A stretch of DNA of 64,000 nt from Methanoculleus methanifontis (GTDB lineage Archaea; Halobacteriota; Methanomicrobia; Methanomicrobiales; Methanoculleaceae). Numbering within the stretch: position 1 is the first letter of the stretch; every line of letters begins with the position of its first letter. The DNA is taken from the NCBI RefSeq assembly GCF_030464365.1, contig NZ_VCYI01000014.1:1-64000 (forward strand). Reading direction: 5' to 3'. The position numbers were made by a program, and so were the translations under genes. Of the stretch, positions 1-9,205 are shown one piece after another. The notes below the pieces were generated by a model. The model worked only from the letters and a program-made list of their open reading frames with translations, searched no databases and had not been told where the DNA came from.

Positions 1-22
1 AGCCATTCGTCGACACTAACTC

Positions 23-61
23 TGCTCCTTGTTGTTGGTTTCGTCATTAACACAAGGAGCA
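23..61. other. 10-bp inverted repeat (hairpin)
   Basis: TGCTCCTTGT at 23-32 is exactly complementary to ACAAGGAGCA at 52-61 with a 19-base loop, followed by a short T-rich stretch (65-71). It lies about 80 bases before the first ORF. It may be the terminator of a gene left of the window or an operator; nothing in the sequence decides between them. Confidence 0.45.
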
Positions 62-140
62 ACGGTTTTATAGATCTTTCCCCTCAGATGGAGCCGACCC
101 TCGACTAGAGGGTTTCAACAGAGCCGATTTTTCCTTCTAT

Positions 141-815
141 TTGAGGATGCTTTTAGATAATCTGAAGCCTATTGTACTCTCTGTCTGTGTCATATACGTT
201 ATTACCATTGCCCTACTGTTTCTGGTCGAAACCGGGCTAATCATAACAGCAAATCCATACTCTATTGCGATTCCTGTAATTGCCGCTCTAATATTTATTA
301 TCCCTGCACTCTCGTTTAATTCCCTGATAAAAAACTTCGAGCAAATGGCGTTATTTGGCTTTAGGTTTTTAGCTCACTATGCTGACAGGGATCAGGACTC
401 ACATGAACGGAGTACGGGGGTTTCTTCGGTCACCTCTCTTGTATTGATGTTTCTTTACCTCCCTTTCTTGGGCATCCTCCCCTTATGCGCATTTTTTATT
501 ACGGTCGGCTCAAAGATTAACATTTATTTGGTATTTGTTCTATTCCTGCAAATTATTACGATTGCAATCCTTACTAGCTATTTCAGCTCCGTATTTGTAA
601 AAAGAGAATTAACAAATGCTTTAACAAATTATGCAGGCCTTATCGGATTAATTAACGGTATGATCATTAATAACGAATATGATGAGGAAACCGCGAAAAG
701 ACTTTCAAAGATATATTTAACGTCAAAAAATTACGATTTCATGATAGTTGATACATTAAAGTTCGTTAACTGGTATTTACTCATTCCTAATAGGGCGAAT
801 CTAAAGTGGAGGTGA
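141..815 (+). CDS. AT-rich four-helix membrane protein, unknown function
   Basis: I do not recognise this 224-residue protein. It shows four hydrophobic segments at roughly residues 10-33, 39-60, 100-122 and 127-150, with a hydrophilic loop between helices 2 and 3 and a soluble C-terminal tail of about 70 residues, so it is probably an integral membrane protein with a cytoplasmic tail. The start is TTG at 141 or ATG at 147; neither has a strong ribosome-binding site. Base composition is far more AT-rich than the rest of the window, as in the following intergenic region, which suggests recent acquisition together with the adjacent restriction operon. Confidence 0.6.
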   Translation: MRMLLDNLKPIVLSVCVIYVITIALLFLVETGLIITANPYSIAIPVIAALIFIIPALSFNSLIKNFEQMALFGFRFLAHYADRDQDSHERSTGVSSVTSLVLMFLYLPFLGILPLCAFFITVGSKINIYLVFVLFLQIITIAILTSYFSSVFVKRELTNALTNYAGLIGLINGMIINNEYDEETAKRLSKIYLTSKNYDFMIVDTLKFVNWYLLIPNRANLKWR

Positions 816-1029
816 GCCCCTTTGACGACTATTAATACTCTCCTTTCATTTTTACTCAAAATTACGAGAATTTCGTGGTGAGATAACTCTCGAAAATAAT
901 TCTCCTCGGTCATAATAGAGAGAAAAGAATTCTCCTACTCATTTCAAAAGCCTTATTTACCCTCCTGTTTTGACTAACTAATGAATAGGATGTGTTATTC
1001 TCCTATTCTCCCCGGCGTGGAGAAATCGT
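816..1029 (+). promoter_or_regulatory. hsdR upstream region with four ATTCTCC copies
   Basis: This AT-rich gap holds four copies of ATTCTCC on the plus strand, at 899, 929, 997 and 1005, the last two abutting each other about 20-30 bases before the hsdR start. Copies 1 and 2 are 30 bases apart, close to three helical turns. The arrangement is what one would expect of repeated operator sites for the restriction operon, but no regulator is encoded next to it and the function is inference. Confidence 0.3.
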
Positions 1030-3873
1030 ATGGACTTAACCGAATTACAGACGCGGAAGAGTAAAATCGACGTCTACCTTGCCGAGCAGGGCTGGGACGT
1101 CGCCAACCGCGCATCTGTCATTCCTGAAGTTGATACCAAACAGTCAGACTTTCTTGCACACTCTTATAAGACCGTCTCCGAGACGCTCAAGAACGATCTG
1201 GAGAGCAAGTACGTCGACTACCTCCTGCTTGACAGCCTGGGCGCTCCGCTCGCGATCGTCGAGGCCAAACGCACCTCAAAAGACCCGCTCATCGGACAGA
1301 AGCAGGCGGAGCAGTACGCCGACGATATCAAGCGGCAGACGGGGAGAGACGTCTTCATCTTCCTCTCCAACGGCTACGAAATCTGGTTCTGGGACCGGGA
1401 GCGCTATCCGCTCAGGCTGCTGAAGGGCTTCTATGCGCAGAAAGATCTGGAGCGACTCCGTTTCCAGATTCAGAAGATCGATCTCACCCGACCGATCGAG
1501 ATCAATACCCGCATTGTCGACCGTTCAAAGAGCATCGAGAACGTCAAGCGCGTGCTGGAGCATATCCGTAAAGGCCATCGTAAAGGGCTGATCGTCATGG
1601 CGACCGGGACCGGCAAGACCCGCGTGGCGATGGCGATCATCGACGCCCTCCTCAAGGAGAACCGTGCGCAGAAAGTGCTCTTTCTCGCCGACCGGAAAGC
1701 GCTCCGTGATCAGGCGTGGAATAAGGGCTTCCTGGAGTTCTTCCCCCATGAGGCCAAGGACAAGATCCTGCATGGTGTCTACAATAAAGAAAAACGGCTG
1801 TACGTCTCCACCATTCAGACATTTCAGGAGATATACACCCAGAAGGATGAGCGTGGGCAGTACCGCATCTCCCCCGGCGAGTTCGACCTGATCATCTCTG
1901 ATGAGGCGCACCGGAGCATCTACAACAAGTGGCGGGACGTCTTCACCTACCTGGACGCGATGCAGATCGGGCTGACGGCAACACCGGCGGAGCTGGTCGA
2001 TCGGGACACCTTCCGGTTCTTCCACTGCGACGACCACATGCCGACCGCGCTCTACTCGTATGATGAGGCGGTGAAGGATGGCGTCCTGGTCGACTTCCGC
2101 AAAAGCATCATCGGAGCGCAGACCCACTTCCAGATCGAGGGCCTTCGACCTTCCGACCTGACGGAGAGCGAGCGCAACCGGCTGATCGAGCAGGGGATCG
2201 ACCCGGATGAGATTAACTTCGAGGGCACAGAGCTGGAGAAGAAGGTCGCCGTCAAAGGGACGTCTGAGGCGATCGTGCGGGAGTTCATGGAGGGCTGCCA
2301 GATGGATCAGGCAGGGACGCTTCCGGCAAAGTCGATCTTCTTTGCCATCTCGAAGAAGCACGCTCGAAGGCTGCATGAGGCATTCGACGACCTGTATCCC
2401 GAGTACAAAGGACGGTTGGCGCGGATCATCGTCTCGGACGATCCCCGCGCCGAGGCCCTCATCCACGACTTCGAACACGAGTCCTTCCCTCGCGTGGCAA
2501 TCTCGGTCGATATGCTCGATACCGGCATCGACGTACCGGAGGTCTGCAACCTGGTTTTTGCGAAACCGGTCTTCTCAAAGATCAAGTTCTGGCAGATGTT
2601 GGGGCGCGGGACACGGTCGGATGGTGCGTGCAAACACCGGGAATGGCTGCCGGACGGGCATAAAGAGTATTTCAAGGTCTTCGACTTCTGGAATAACTTC
2701 GAGTACTGGAATATGAATCCCGAAGGGGTGAAGAATGAGCCGACCGAAGCCATCACGAGCCGGATCTTCTTCCTCCGGCTGAAGCAACTTGAGCGGCTCC
2801 TGGAGCAGGGCGACGACGAGCGGGCGGCGGTCGTCCGACAGAGGCTCGAAGAGGATATCCGCTCGCTTCCGATGGACTCTGTAACCGTCCGGGAGCACGA
2901 GCGGGAGATCGCGAAAGCCCTCTCCCCGAAACTCTGGGACAATGTCGGGCTTGACCCGCTGGAGTACCTGAAGAGCACAATCATGCCCCTGATGCGCTTC
3001 CAGACCGGCGTGAACCTCAAAGAGGCGTCCTTTACCGTCAAGGCGGAGCGGCTCGCGCTCGCGGTGCTGGAGGGCAACGAGAAGGAGATCGAGCGGTTGG
3101 CCCCGGAGATCGGGGAGATGGTCGATCACCTCCCCCGGACGCTCGATATCGTGAAGGAGAAGGAAGAGCGGCTGGACGAGGTGCTGACCCATGCCTTCTG
3201 GAAGGGTCTGTCGTTTGAGGACGCTACCGGGCTTGTCGGGGATATCGCTCCGCTCATGAAGTACATGTCGAAGGAGGCACACGAGCCGATCGTCATCGAC
3301 ATGGGAGATATCATCGCGCAGCGCACGCTCTGGACGCTCAACGAGGAAGCACCCGAGTATGTGACGGCATTCAGGGAGAAGGTCGAGAAGCGGGTTACAG
3401 AGCTGGCCGATCACAACCCGGTCATCCAGAAGATCCTCCACGACGACCCGATAACCGAAGCCGACCTTCACGATCTCGAAGAGGCGCTGGCGGAGGCCGG
3501 GGTGAACGTCACCGAAGAGATGTTGCAGACCTCGCCGCGTCACCCGTATGGCTCGCTCGTGGCGTTTATCCGGTCGCTCTTCGGTCTCTATGAAGCGCCT
3601 GATCCGAAGGAGAAGATAGCAGAGGCGTTTCAGACCTACATGATCGAGAATAACAAGAGTTATACCGCCGACCAGCTCCACTTCATCCGGACGATTCAGA
3701 CCGTTTTTATGCGTAAGAGGCGTATAGAAATGGACGATCTCTTCCTTGCTCCGTTCACGAATTTTGGGAGTACTGCACCGATGCCGATGTTCGATGAGGG
3801 CGATCTGAAGGCGTTTATCGGCATCTGTCGGGGGCTGGAGCGGGAGTTGTTTGCGGTGGAGGGTGAAGCTTAG
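1030..3873 (+). CDS. hsdR: Type I restriction enzyme, R (translocase/nuclease) subunit
   Basis: This is the motor and nuclease subunit of a type I restriction-modification complex; with HsdM and HsdS it translocates and cuts unmodified foreign DNA. The 947-residue protein has the N-terminal PD-(D/E)XK nuclease (Asp63 and the E78-A-K80 motif), then a superfamily 2 helicase with Walker A GTGKT at 193-197, DEAH at 291-294 and a following GLTATP motif III, then helicase domain 2 and a helical C-terminal region that binds the methylase core. Its stop TAG shares one base with the GTG start of hsdS, so the operon is translationally tight. Length and motif order look intact. Confidence 0.95.
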   Translation: MDLTELQTRKSKIDVYLAEQGWDVANRASVIPEVDTKQSDFLAHSYKTVSETLKNDLESKYVDYLLLDSLGAPLAIVEAKRTSKDPLIGQKQAEQYADDIKRQTGRDVFIFLSNGYEIWFWDRERYPLRLLKGFYAQKDLERLRFQIQKIDLTRPIEINTRIVDRSKSIENVKRVLEHIRKGHRKGLIVMATGTGKTRVAMAIIDALLKENRAQKVLFLADRKALRDQAWNKGFLEFFPHEAKDKILHGVYNKEKRLYVSTIQTFQEIYTQKDERGQYRISPGEFDLIISDEAHRSIYNKWRDVFTYLDAMQIGLTATPAELVDRDTFRFFHCDDHMPTALYSYDEAVKDGVLVDFRKSIIGAQTHFQIEGLRPSDLTESERNRLIEQGIDPDEINFEGTELEKKVAVKGTSEAIVREFMEGCQMDQAGTLPAKSIFFAISKKHARRLHEAFDDLYPEYKGRLARIIVSDDPRAEALIHDFEHESFPRVAISVDMLDTGIDVPEVCNLVFAKPVFSKIKFWQMLGRGTRSDGACKHREWLPDGHKEYFKVFDFWNNFEYWNMNPEGVKNEPTEAITSRIFFLRLKQLERLLEQGDDERAAVVRQRLEEDIRSLPMDSVTVREHEREIAKALSPKLWDNVGLDPLEYLKSTIMPLMRFQTGVNLKEASFTVKAERLALAVLEGNEKEIERLAPEIGEMVDHLPRTLDIVKEKEERLDEVLTHAFWKGLSFEDATGLVGDIAPLMKYMSKEAHEPIVIDMGDIIAQRTLWTLNEEAPEYVTAFREKVEKRVTELADHNPVIQKILHDDPITEADLHDLEEALAEAGVNVTEEMLQTSPRHPYGSLVAFIRSLFGLYEAPDPKEKIAEAFQTYMIENNKSYTADQLHFIRTIQTVFMRKRRIEMDDLFLAPFTNFGSTAPMPMFDEGDLKAFIGICRGLERELFAVEGEA

Positions 3874-5018
3874 TGAATACAAAGAGGCTGCCTGAGGGAT
3901 GGGAATGGCGGCAACTTGGCGATATAATTGAGTTAAAGTATGGTAAAGGGTTGAGAGAAGCAGAGAGAAATCAGGAGGGGGAAATCCCTGTTTACGGGTC
4001 AAATGGTCTCGTCGGACGGCATGACAAACCTATGTCAGATACTGCCGGGATTATTGTAGGGAGAAAAGGATCGGTCGGAGCAATTCACAAGTCGGATGGG
4101 CCTTTTTGGGCGATAGATACCACTTACTACATCGAGCCGATAGAGTGTCTTGATCTCTCCTACCTCTACTATTTACTAAAAACACTTAATTTGAGCTCAC
4201 TCGATAAATCTACCTCGATCCCAGGTTTAAATCGTAACGATGTGTATCGAAAAGTTATCCCAATACCTCCTCTCGACACCCAGCGCAAAATCGTCGCCAT
4301 TCTTGAGAAAGCAGAGGCAACGCAGCGCCTGCGGGCAGAGGCGGATGCGTTGATGCAAGACCTTTTACAGAGCGTTTTTCTGGAGATGTTTGGCGATCCG
4401 TCAATAAAATCGACGAATTGGCCTTATGAAAGGTTAGGAAACGTTATCGGCGTGACATCAGGGCATGGGTTTAAGCTTGAAGAGTACAGTGACGATGGAA
4501 TTCGACTATTAAGAATAAATAACGTGAGTTTTGGTGATATTATCTGGGAGCAGGTAGCTTACCTCCCCTTCGAGTATGGCGATAAATTCCCGCACTTGGT
4601 GTTAAAAAAAGATGACATATTAATGGCCTTAAATCGTCCGATTTTAGGGAATAAATTAAAAGTTGGAATGATGGATGAGGAAGACGCCCCTGCAATATTG
4701 TATCAAAGGGTTGGACGGATTGACATTTTGGATGAAGAGAGAGTAAACCGGCTGTATTTGTTTCACTTACTACGGACTCGGTACTTCTTGAGTGAATTAT
4801 CAGCAAGGCTTTCAGGGTCTGATCAGCCTTATATAAACCCTACGGCAATGGTCAAAATCAAGATCCCTCTCCCTCCGATTGCAATTCAAAAAAGGTTTGC
4901 ACAAATCGCTGCAAATATTCAACTCACTTATGATACTGGACAGAGTTCCAGAAACCAGCTACAGACTCTCTTTCAGGTGATTATCGATAGAGCATTTACA
5001 GGAGACCTGATACCATGA
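3873..5018 (+). CDS. hsdS: Type I restriction enzyme, specificity (S) subunit
   Basis: HsdS chooses the bipartite DNA target of the type I complex. The 381-residue protein has two target-recognition domains (about residues 5-135 and 190-340), each followed by a conserved helical spacer; the first spacer contains TQRKIVAILEKAEATQRLRA and the second IQKRFAQIAANIQ. The gene starts with GTG overlapping the hsdR stop and ends in an ATGA overlap with hsdM. Codon use in the recognition domains is more AT-rich than in hsdR and hsdM, as is common where specificity domains are exchanged. Gene order R-S-M is less usual than M-S-R. The target sequence cannot be read from the protein. Confidence 0.92.
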   Translation: MNTKRLPEGWEWRQLGDIIELKYGKGLREAERNQEGEIPVYGSNGLVGRHDKPMSDTAGIIVGRKGSVGAIHKSDGPFWAIDTTYYIEPIECLDLSYLYYLLKTLNLSSLDKSTSIPGLNRNDVYRKVIPIPPLDTQRKIVAILEKAEATQRLRAEADALMQDLLQSVFLEMFGDPSIKSTNWPYERLGNVIGVTSGHGFKLEEYSDDGIRLLRINNVSFGDIIWEQVAYLPFEYGDKFPHLVLKKDDILMALNRPILGNKLKVGMMDEEDAPAILYQRVGRIDILDEERVNRLYLFHLLRTRYFLSELSARLSGSDQPYINPTAMVKIKIPLPPIAIQKRFAQIAANIQLTYDTGQSSRNQLQTLFQVIIDRAFTGDLIP

Positions 5019-6532
5019 AACTCGCCCCTGACCTCAAATCAAAGATCGACACCCTCTGGGATCGGTTCTGGAGTGGTGGCATGTCAAACCCGCTCCAGTC
5101 CATCGAGCAGATGTCCTACCTCATCTTCATGAAGCGGCTGGAGGATATGGATGTCGTCGAGCAGAACCGGGCGCGAGCGCGGGGAGTGCTGTATACGTCA
5201 GTCTTCGAGGGGCATGAGGAGTGCCGGTGGTCGAGCTGGAAGCACTACCCTGCCGAGCAGATGCTGGAGCATGTCCGCGACAAGGTCTTCCCCTTCATCA
5301 AGTCCCTCCATAACGGTGAGAAGACCCTCTTCGCCCGACAGATGCGTGATGCCGTCTTCATGATCCCGAAACCGTCTCTCCTTCAGGAAGCGGTCGCTCT
5401 CATCGACGAGATGAATATTACGGCGCAGAACCGCGACACGCAGGGCGACATTTACGAATACCTGCTCTCTCAACTTTCCACCGCCGGGAAGAACGGGCAA
5501 TTCCGCACCCCGCGTCACATCATCCGGATGATCGTCGAACTGGTCGATCCTGACATCACCGACCGTATCTGCGATCCTGCGTGTGGTACGGCTGGCTTCC
5601 TCATCAACTCGTATGAGCATATCATCCGGAAGTATACGAGTCCTGACATGCTTGAGGTCGACCAGGAGGGAGAATACCATAACCTCATCGGCGACAACAT
5701 CACCGATCAGAAGCATTGGGAGAAGCTCTGGAGCGATACATTCTACGGATTCGACTTTGACTCGACGATGACCCGGATATCGCTCATGAACCTGATGCTG
5801 CACGGCATCAAAGCCCCTCACATCGAGCTCAAGGATACCCTCTCCAAGCGCTACAACGAAGAGGAGCGCTATACGGTCGTGCTCGCCAATCCTCCCTTCA
5901 AGGGGAGCATCGATAAGAGCGATATTAACGACAGCCTCTCGCTCGGCACGACGAAGACCGAGCTGCTCTTAGTCGAGCGGATGATACAGCTCCTGACGAT
6001 AGGTGGGAAGTGCGGCGTTATCGTGCCTGACGGCGTACTCTTCGGGAGCTCCAGGGCGCATAAGGAGCTTCGACGGATGCTCCTTGAGGAGAATCAACTG
6101 GAGGGTATCGTCTCTATGCCCTCCGGGATCTTCAAACCCTATGCGGGAGTCTCGACCGCCGTGCTGATCTTCGTGAAGGGCGGAAAAACCGGCAAGGTCT
6201 GGTTCTACGACATGGAGGCGGACGGTTACTCGCTCGACGACAAGCGGACATTCATCGACGGCAAAGGAGATATTCCGGACATTATCGAGCAATTCAGGCA
6301 GCGGAGAGACACAAACCCGATAGACAGGAAGGCGAAGTGCTTCTATGTGCCGGTCGAGGAGATCCAGGCGAATAACTATGACCTCTCGATCTCTCGCTAC
6401 AAGGAGATAGAATACGAAGAGGTCGAGTATGAGCCTCCGGAAGTTATCATCGGGAAAATCCAGGCGCTTGAGAGCCAGATTCAGCAAAATCTTGAGGAAT
6501 TGAAGAAGATGCTCAAAGAGACTGAAAAATAA
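5015..6532 (+). CDS. hsdM: Type I restriction enzyme, adenine methylase (M) subunit
   Basis: HsdM is the N6-adenine DNA methyltransferase of the type I system. In 505 residues it shows an N-terminal helical domain, the SAM-binding motif DPACGTAGF at 187-195 and the catalytic NPPF at 292-295, and a C-terminal helical tail that contacts HsdS. It starts in a 4-base ATGA overlap with the hsdS stop, so M and S should be made in linked amounts. All motifs are present, so the system should be able to modify its own genome. It is followed by a 150-base gap and a convergent gene. Confidence 0.95.
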   Translation: MKLAPDLKSKIDTLWDRFWSGGMSNPLQSIEQMSYLIFMKRLEDMDVVEQNRARARGVLYTSVFEGHEECRWSSWKHYPAEQMLEHVRDKVFPFIKSLHNGEKTLFARQMRDAVFMIPKPSLLQEAVALIDEMNITAQNRDTQGDIYEYLLSQLSTAGKNGQFRTPRHIIRMIVELVDPDITDRICDPACGTAGFLINSYEHIIRKYTSPDMLEVDQEGEYHNLIGDNITDQKHWEKLWSDTFYGFDFDSTMTRISLMNLMLHGIKAPHIELKDTLSKRYNEEERYTVVLANPPFKGSIDKSDINDSLSLGTTKTELLLVERMIQLLTIGGKCGVIVPDGVLFGSSRAHKELRRMLLEENQLEGIVSMPSGIFKPYAGVSTAVLIFVKGGKTGKVWFYDMEADGYSLDDKRTFIDGKGDIPDIIEQFRQRRDTNPIDRKAKCFYVPVEEIQANNYDLSISRYKEIEYEEVEYEPPEVIIGKIQALESQIQQNLEELKKMLKETEK

Positions 6533-6682
6533 GGATGGAAGGGGCTATCTTAGTACTCTTTAGTTACAATAGTCCGTGCTGGATGAGGAGTCATACGAAG
6601 GGTTTCTGTTCCATCAGGAATGAAGATAGTCTGATTGGCATAAGGTCTCACTTATGGGATGTGAAAAAGGCTTAATAGTCAG

Positions 6683-7849
6683 TCAGGAATCTGATCCCTC
6701 TCTTTCAACGGAGATATCATCTTTTTTGGGAAATTGGGACAGCGTGGATTGATTCCTCATGGCATTCTTCTGGTAGTCCTCAAGCGCGAGTTTCTCTCCC
6801 TCCGCGCTGGCTTTCTCATCGACCCACCTATCAATAAATTTTGCATCGATATTCTCAAGAACAGCACGGAGTCTGGATCCCCGGCAGTTGAGCCGGATCG
6901 CATCGGCATCGACTTCATCGAATAGCTGATACTTCTGCCCGTATTCGAGGACAATTCGTAACTTCTCCGTCACCATCTGCTTCTTCTGATCTTCTGAAAC
7001 GCCCAGAGAGATGTTATTCATCAAGGTCGAGAGCACTGCGTTTTTCTGGATGATCTTCGGATCTTCGATACCATCTTCGAACAGGTTCTTTCGGTAGCAT
7101 TCCCCGACAATTGCCAGCTGGATGAGCCGGTAAGGGTTCGTCGAATAACAGTAAGGGAGTTCATACTGCTGATGGAGGTCCTGATCGCCGAAACCCGCCT
7201 GCAGCATCTCATTTAATGCCGAATTCTCATGCGAGCATTCGAGGAGAAGTTGTATCAGTTGAGACCGCGGGGCATAAACCCAGACTTTTATCAGGCCGAT
7301 ATCGTATTTGGGATGCGGCTTCTGACCCTGTGCCTTCATGGACTCGATGATCTTCATCTTGTCCTTCTCGTTGATGCAGAGCACGTACTCGAACCGGTTG
7401 GGATCCAGCTCGATGTCTATGGCATCCGAAAGGTAGTCCGTCTTTTCAAGGACCAGATCACGGGATAATCCGACCTCTTTTAACGTCTTTCTTACATCGG
7501 TGATCGAGGATTTGCACTCGACGAAGATCGCACGGTTTTCGCCTTCGTTGTAGAGGAAGAGATCGAAAGTGTGATTTCCCTTTTTTGCGGAGCCGAACTC
7601 GATCAGGGGCTCTGCAAAATAAAATTCGTATCCGGATCTCTGTGAAAGGTTGGTCTGTGCGAAAGATTTTACGCATTGTTTCACGAGAGTGTGGTGCTTT
7701 TTGTCTTCCTCAAGAGCATCACCGATTCGCTCTCGTGCCGAGGGTATAGAGTATGCTTTATATTTCTCTTTTAATTTATCCAATTCCTCGCGGACTTCAG
7801 GTGGAGAACGCTTGTAGAACGCCTGAAAGTCTTCCTTCTCACGAGGAAT
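6683..7849 (-). CDS. PD-(D/E)XK-superfamily nuclease-like protein, unknown family
   Basis: I do not recognise the family. Numbered from the TTG codon at 7783, residues 52-91 look like a restriction-type nuclease core: Glu58, then Asp74 in HTFDLFLYN, then E89-C-K91 in a beta strand (IFVECKSS). This is the E...D...ExK pattern of PD-(D/E)XK enzymes. The C-terminal half (about 150-340) is helical and may bind DNA or a partner. The reading frame is open back to the stop of the upstream gene but has no ATG, GTG or usable TTG there. A ribosome-binding site GGTGAT (7859-7864) sits 9 bases before an ATT codon (7847-7849), which I take as the start (388 residues); the alternative is TTG at 7783 (366 residues). 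It is coupled to the gene before it and lies beside a restriction operon, so a defence role is plausible. Confidence 0.6.
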   Translation of the reverse strand: MPREKEDFQAFYKRSPPEVREELDKLKEKYKAYSIPSARERIGDALEEDKKHHTLVKQCVKSFAQTNLSQRSGYEFYFAEPLIEFGSAKKGNHTFDLFLYNEGENRAIFVECKSSITDVRKTLKEVGLSRDLVLEKTDYLSDAIDIELDPNRFEYVLCINEKDKMKIIESMKAQGQKPHPKYDIGLIKVWVYAPRSQLIQLLLECSHENSALNEMLQAGFGDQDLHQQYELPYCYSTNPYRLIQLAIVGECYRKNLFEDGIEDPKIIQKNAVLSTLMNNISLGVSEDQKKQMVTEKLRIVLEYGQKYQLFDEVDADAIRLNCRGSRLRAVLENIDAKFIDRWVDEKASAEGEKLALEDYQKNAMRNQSTLSQFPKKDDISVEREGSDS

Positions 7850-7859
7850 ATGGATGATA

Positions 7860-8969
7860 TCACCCTACGGTCGCCATATGATCGATATTCTCGACCACAA
7901 ACTCGAAAAACCTCATGGATGTTCCGATGTCTATTTTCTCTACCGGGTAGACGTCGATCTTCTTGCCGGTAGTCGAGATGTCCAGGAGAGAACCCGTGTG
8001 CTCATCGATCAACCGGGCGGAGAAGAACATTGAACCCGGCAGCAGCACCTGTTCCAGTACAGTGAAGTTCCACTCCTCGCTGCGCACCGCCTTGCAGAAG
8101 CGGGAAACGTCATCGTAGTGCATCTCCACCGGCACATCAATTGACCAGGGGATCTGAATGGCATTCGAGAATTGCCTGCGGGACCCGACCTTGCTGATGG
8201 AATATCCCGACTCTCCGATTGCCTCTCTTACGTTTTCAAGCCGTGAAACGACGTCCTCAATTATCTTGAAGATGCCGGCGAAGTGTCCGTGACGCAGTGT
8301 TATGATTCCCTTATTGTCGATGCGAAATGCGATGCCGTTCGGGAGCTGGACCTCAAGAATCTTTGGTAGCACACCGTAGTAGAATTCCATCTCCTCAAGC
8401 GTGTGTTTTCCGTCGTTCCCCCTGTATTGGATGCCTCTCTCGACATGGGGCCGGAACTCGGAGTGAATATCAGTGTTGGGGCTCCTCTTCGCAGAGAAAT
8501 AGGTTATGATCATGTCCGGGTGCTCCCGGACGAGGTTATCTTTGATCTCCTTCATCACCTTAGGGGCAATCCAGAGATTCGATATCTCCTTTGTACGGTT
8601 GATGTAAGTGAAGAGGATGTCAGGTATCTCATTGGTTTTCTTTGCATCCGTGATGAAGAGCGGGACATTGTTCCTGTCGTCGAAGAACGTATAAATATAA
8701 ATCCGTTTACCCTGGGATTCCTTCGAGAGGAGGAGCAGTTTTCCTGCCCTCTTATCGATGGAGAAATGGAAGTTTTTGAGGGTCTCGACGAACTGGTTGA
8801 TGTTCTGGAACATCGACAGCGTTGCAACTATGTGGAGATTACTGTTGATCTGGTCGTCTCCTCGCTCACATTCAAGGTACTGGATCAGCTCCTGAATGTC
8901 GTCGAAGTCTCTATCAGCTCTGATGAGCGAAGGGAGGTTCAAAGTATCACATCCCCGGTTAATTTCCAT
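7860..8969 (-). CDS. Unknown protein, first gene of a nuclease cassette
   Basis: I do not recognise this 369-residue soluble protein. It has no membrane segment or signal peptide. A region near 110-160 (SNLWIAPKVMKEIKDNLVRE followed by MIITYFSAKR) alternates helix and strand, and a second mixed alpha/beta half follows from about 180. It starts at ATG 8967-8969 and its TGA (7860-7862) overlaps the ribosome-binding site of the downstream nuclease-like gene, so the two are expressed as a unit. Its position at the edge of an island, next to a type I restriction system and a tRNA, suggests a sensor or specificity partner for the nuclease; that is inference from context only. Confidence 0.55.
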   Translation of the reverse strand: MEINRGCDTLNLPSLIRADRDFDDIQELIQYLECERGDDQINSNLHIVATLSMFQNINQFVETLKNFHFSIDKRAGKLLLLSKESQGKRIYIYTFFDDRNNVPLFITDAKKTNEIPDILFTYINRTKEISNLWIAPKVMKEIKDNLVREHPDMIITYFSAKRSPNTDIHSEFRPHVERGIQYRGNDGKHTLEEMEFYYGVLPKILEVQLPNGIAFRIDNKGIITLRHGHFAGIFKIIEDVVSRLENVREAIGESGYSISKVGSRRQFSNAIQIPWSIDVPVEMHYDDVSRFCKAVRSEEWNFTVLEQVLLPGSMFFSARLIDEHTGSLLDISTTGKKIDVYPVEKIDIGTSMRFFEFVVENIDHMATVG

Positions 8970-9075
8970 TAAGTTTCATGTAGATTTAGATGTTTCTTAT
9001 TTGAACCTGATGATATAGGCGGAACATGAAGGTATCTTGAGGATTGCCATATATCAAGTCAATCTGAAAATAAGA

Positions 9076-9147
9076 TGGACCGAGCGGGAATTGAACCCGC
9101 GGCCTCTACCATGCCAAGGTAGCGATCTCCCCCTGATCTATCGGCCC
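9076..9147 (-). tRNA. tRNA-Ala (GGC)
   Basis: Read on the minus strand the gene begins with acceptor strand GGGCCGA and ends with TCGGTCC plus discriminator A at 9076. The anticodon arm is CTACC-TTGGCAT-GGTAG, giving anticodon GGC (alanine), and the T loop is GGTTCAATTCC. CCA is not encoded. The 3' end faces the accessory block at 1-9070, the usual geometry for island integration at a tRNA gene. Confidence 0.95.
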
Positions 9148-9205
9148 CTGTTACCCTACAATGTTGATCGTGATCACATAATAAGGATTGGGGCAGGCCG
9201 GCCCC

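Noticed and set aside
816-1029. CRISPR-like short repeats before hsdR
   Set aside because: The ATTCTCC copies are too short and unevenly spaced for a CRISPR array; no cas genes are in the window.
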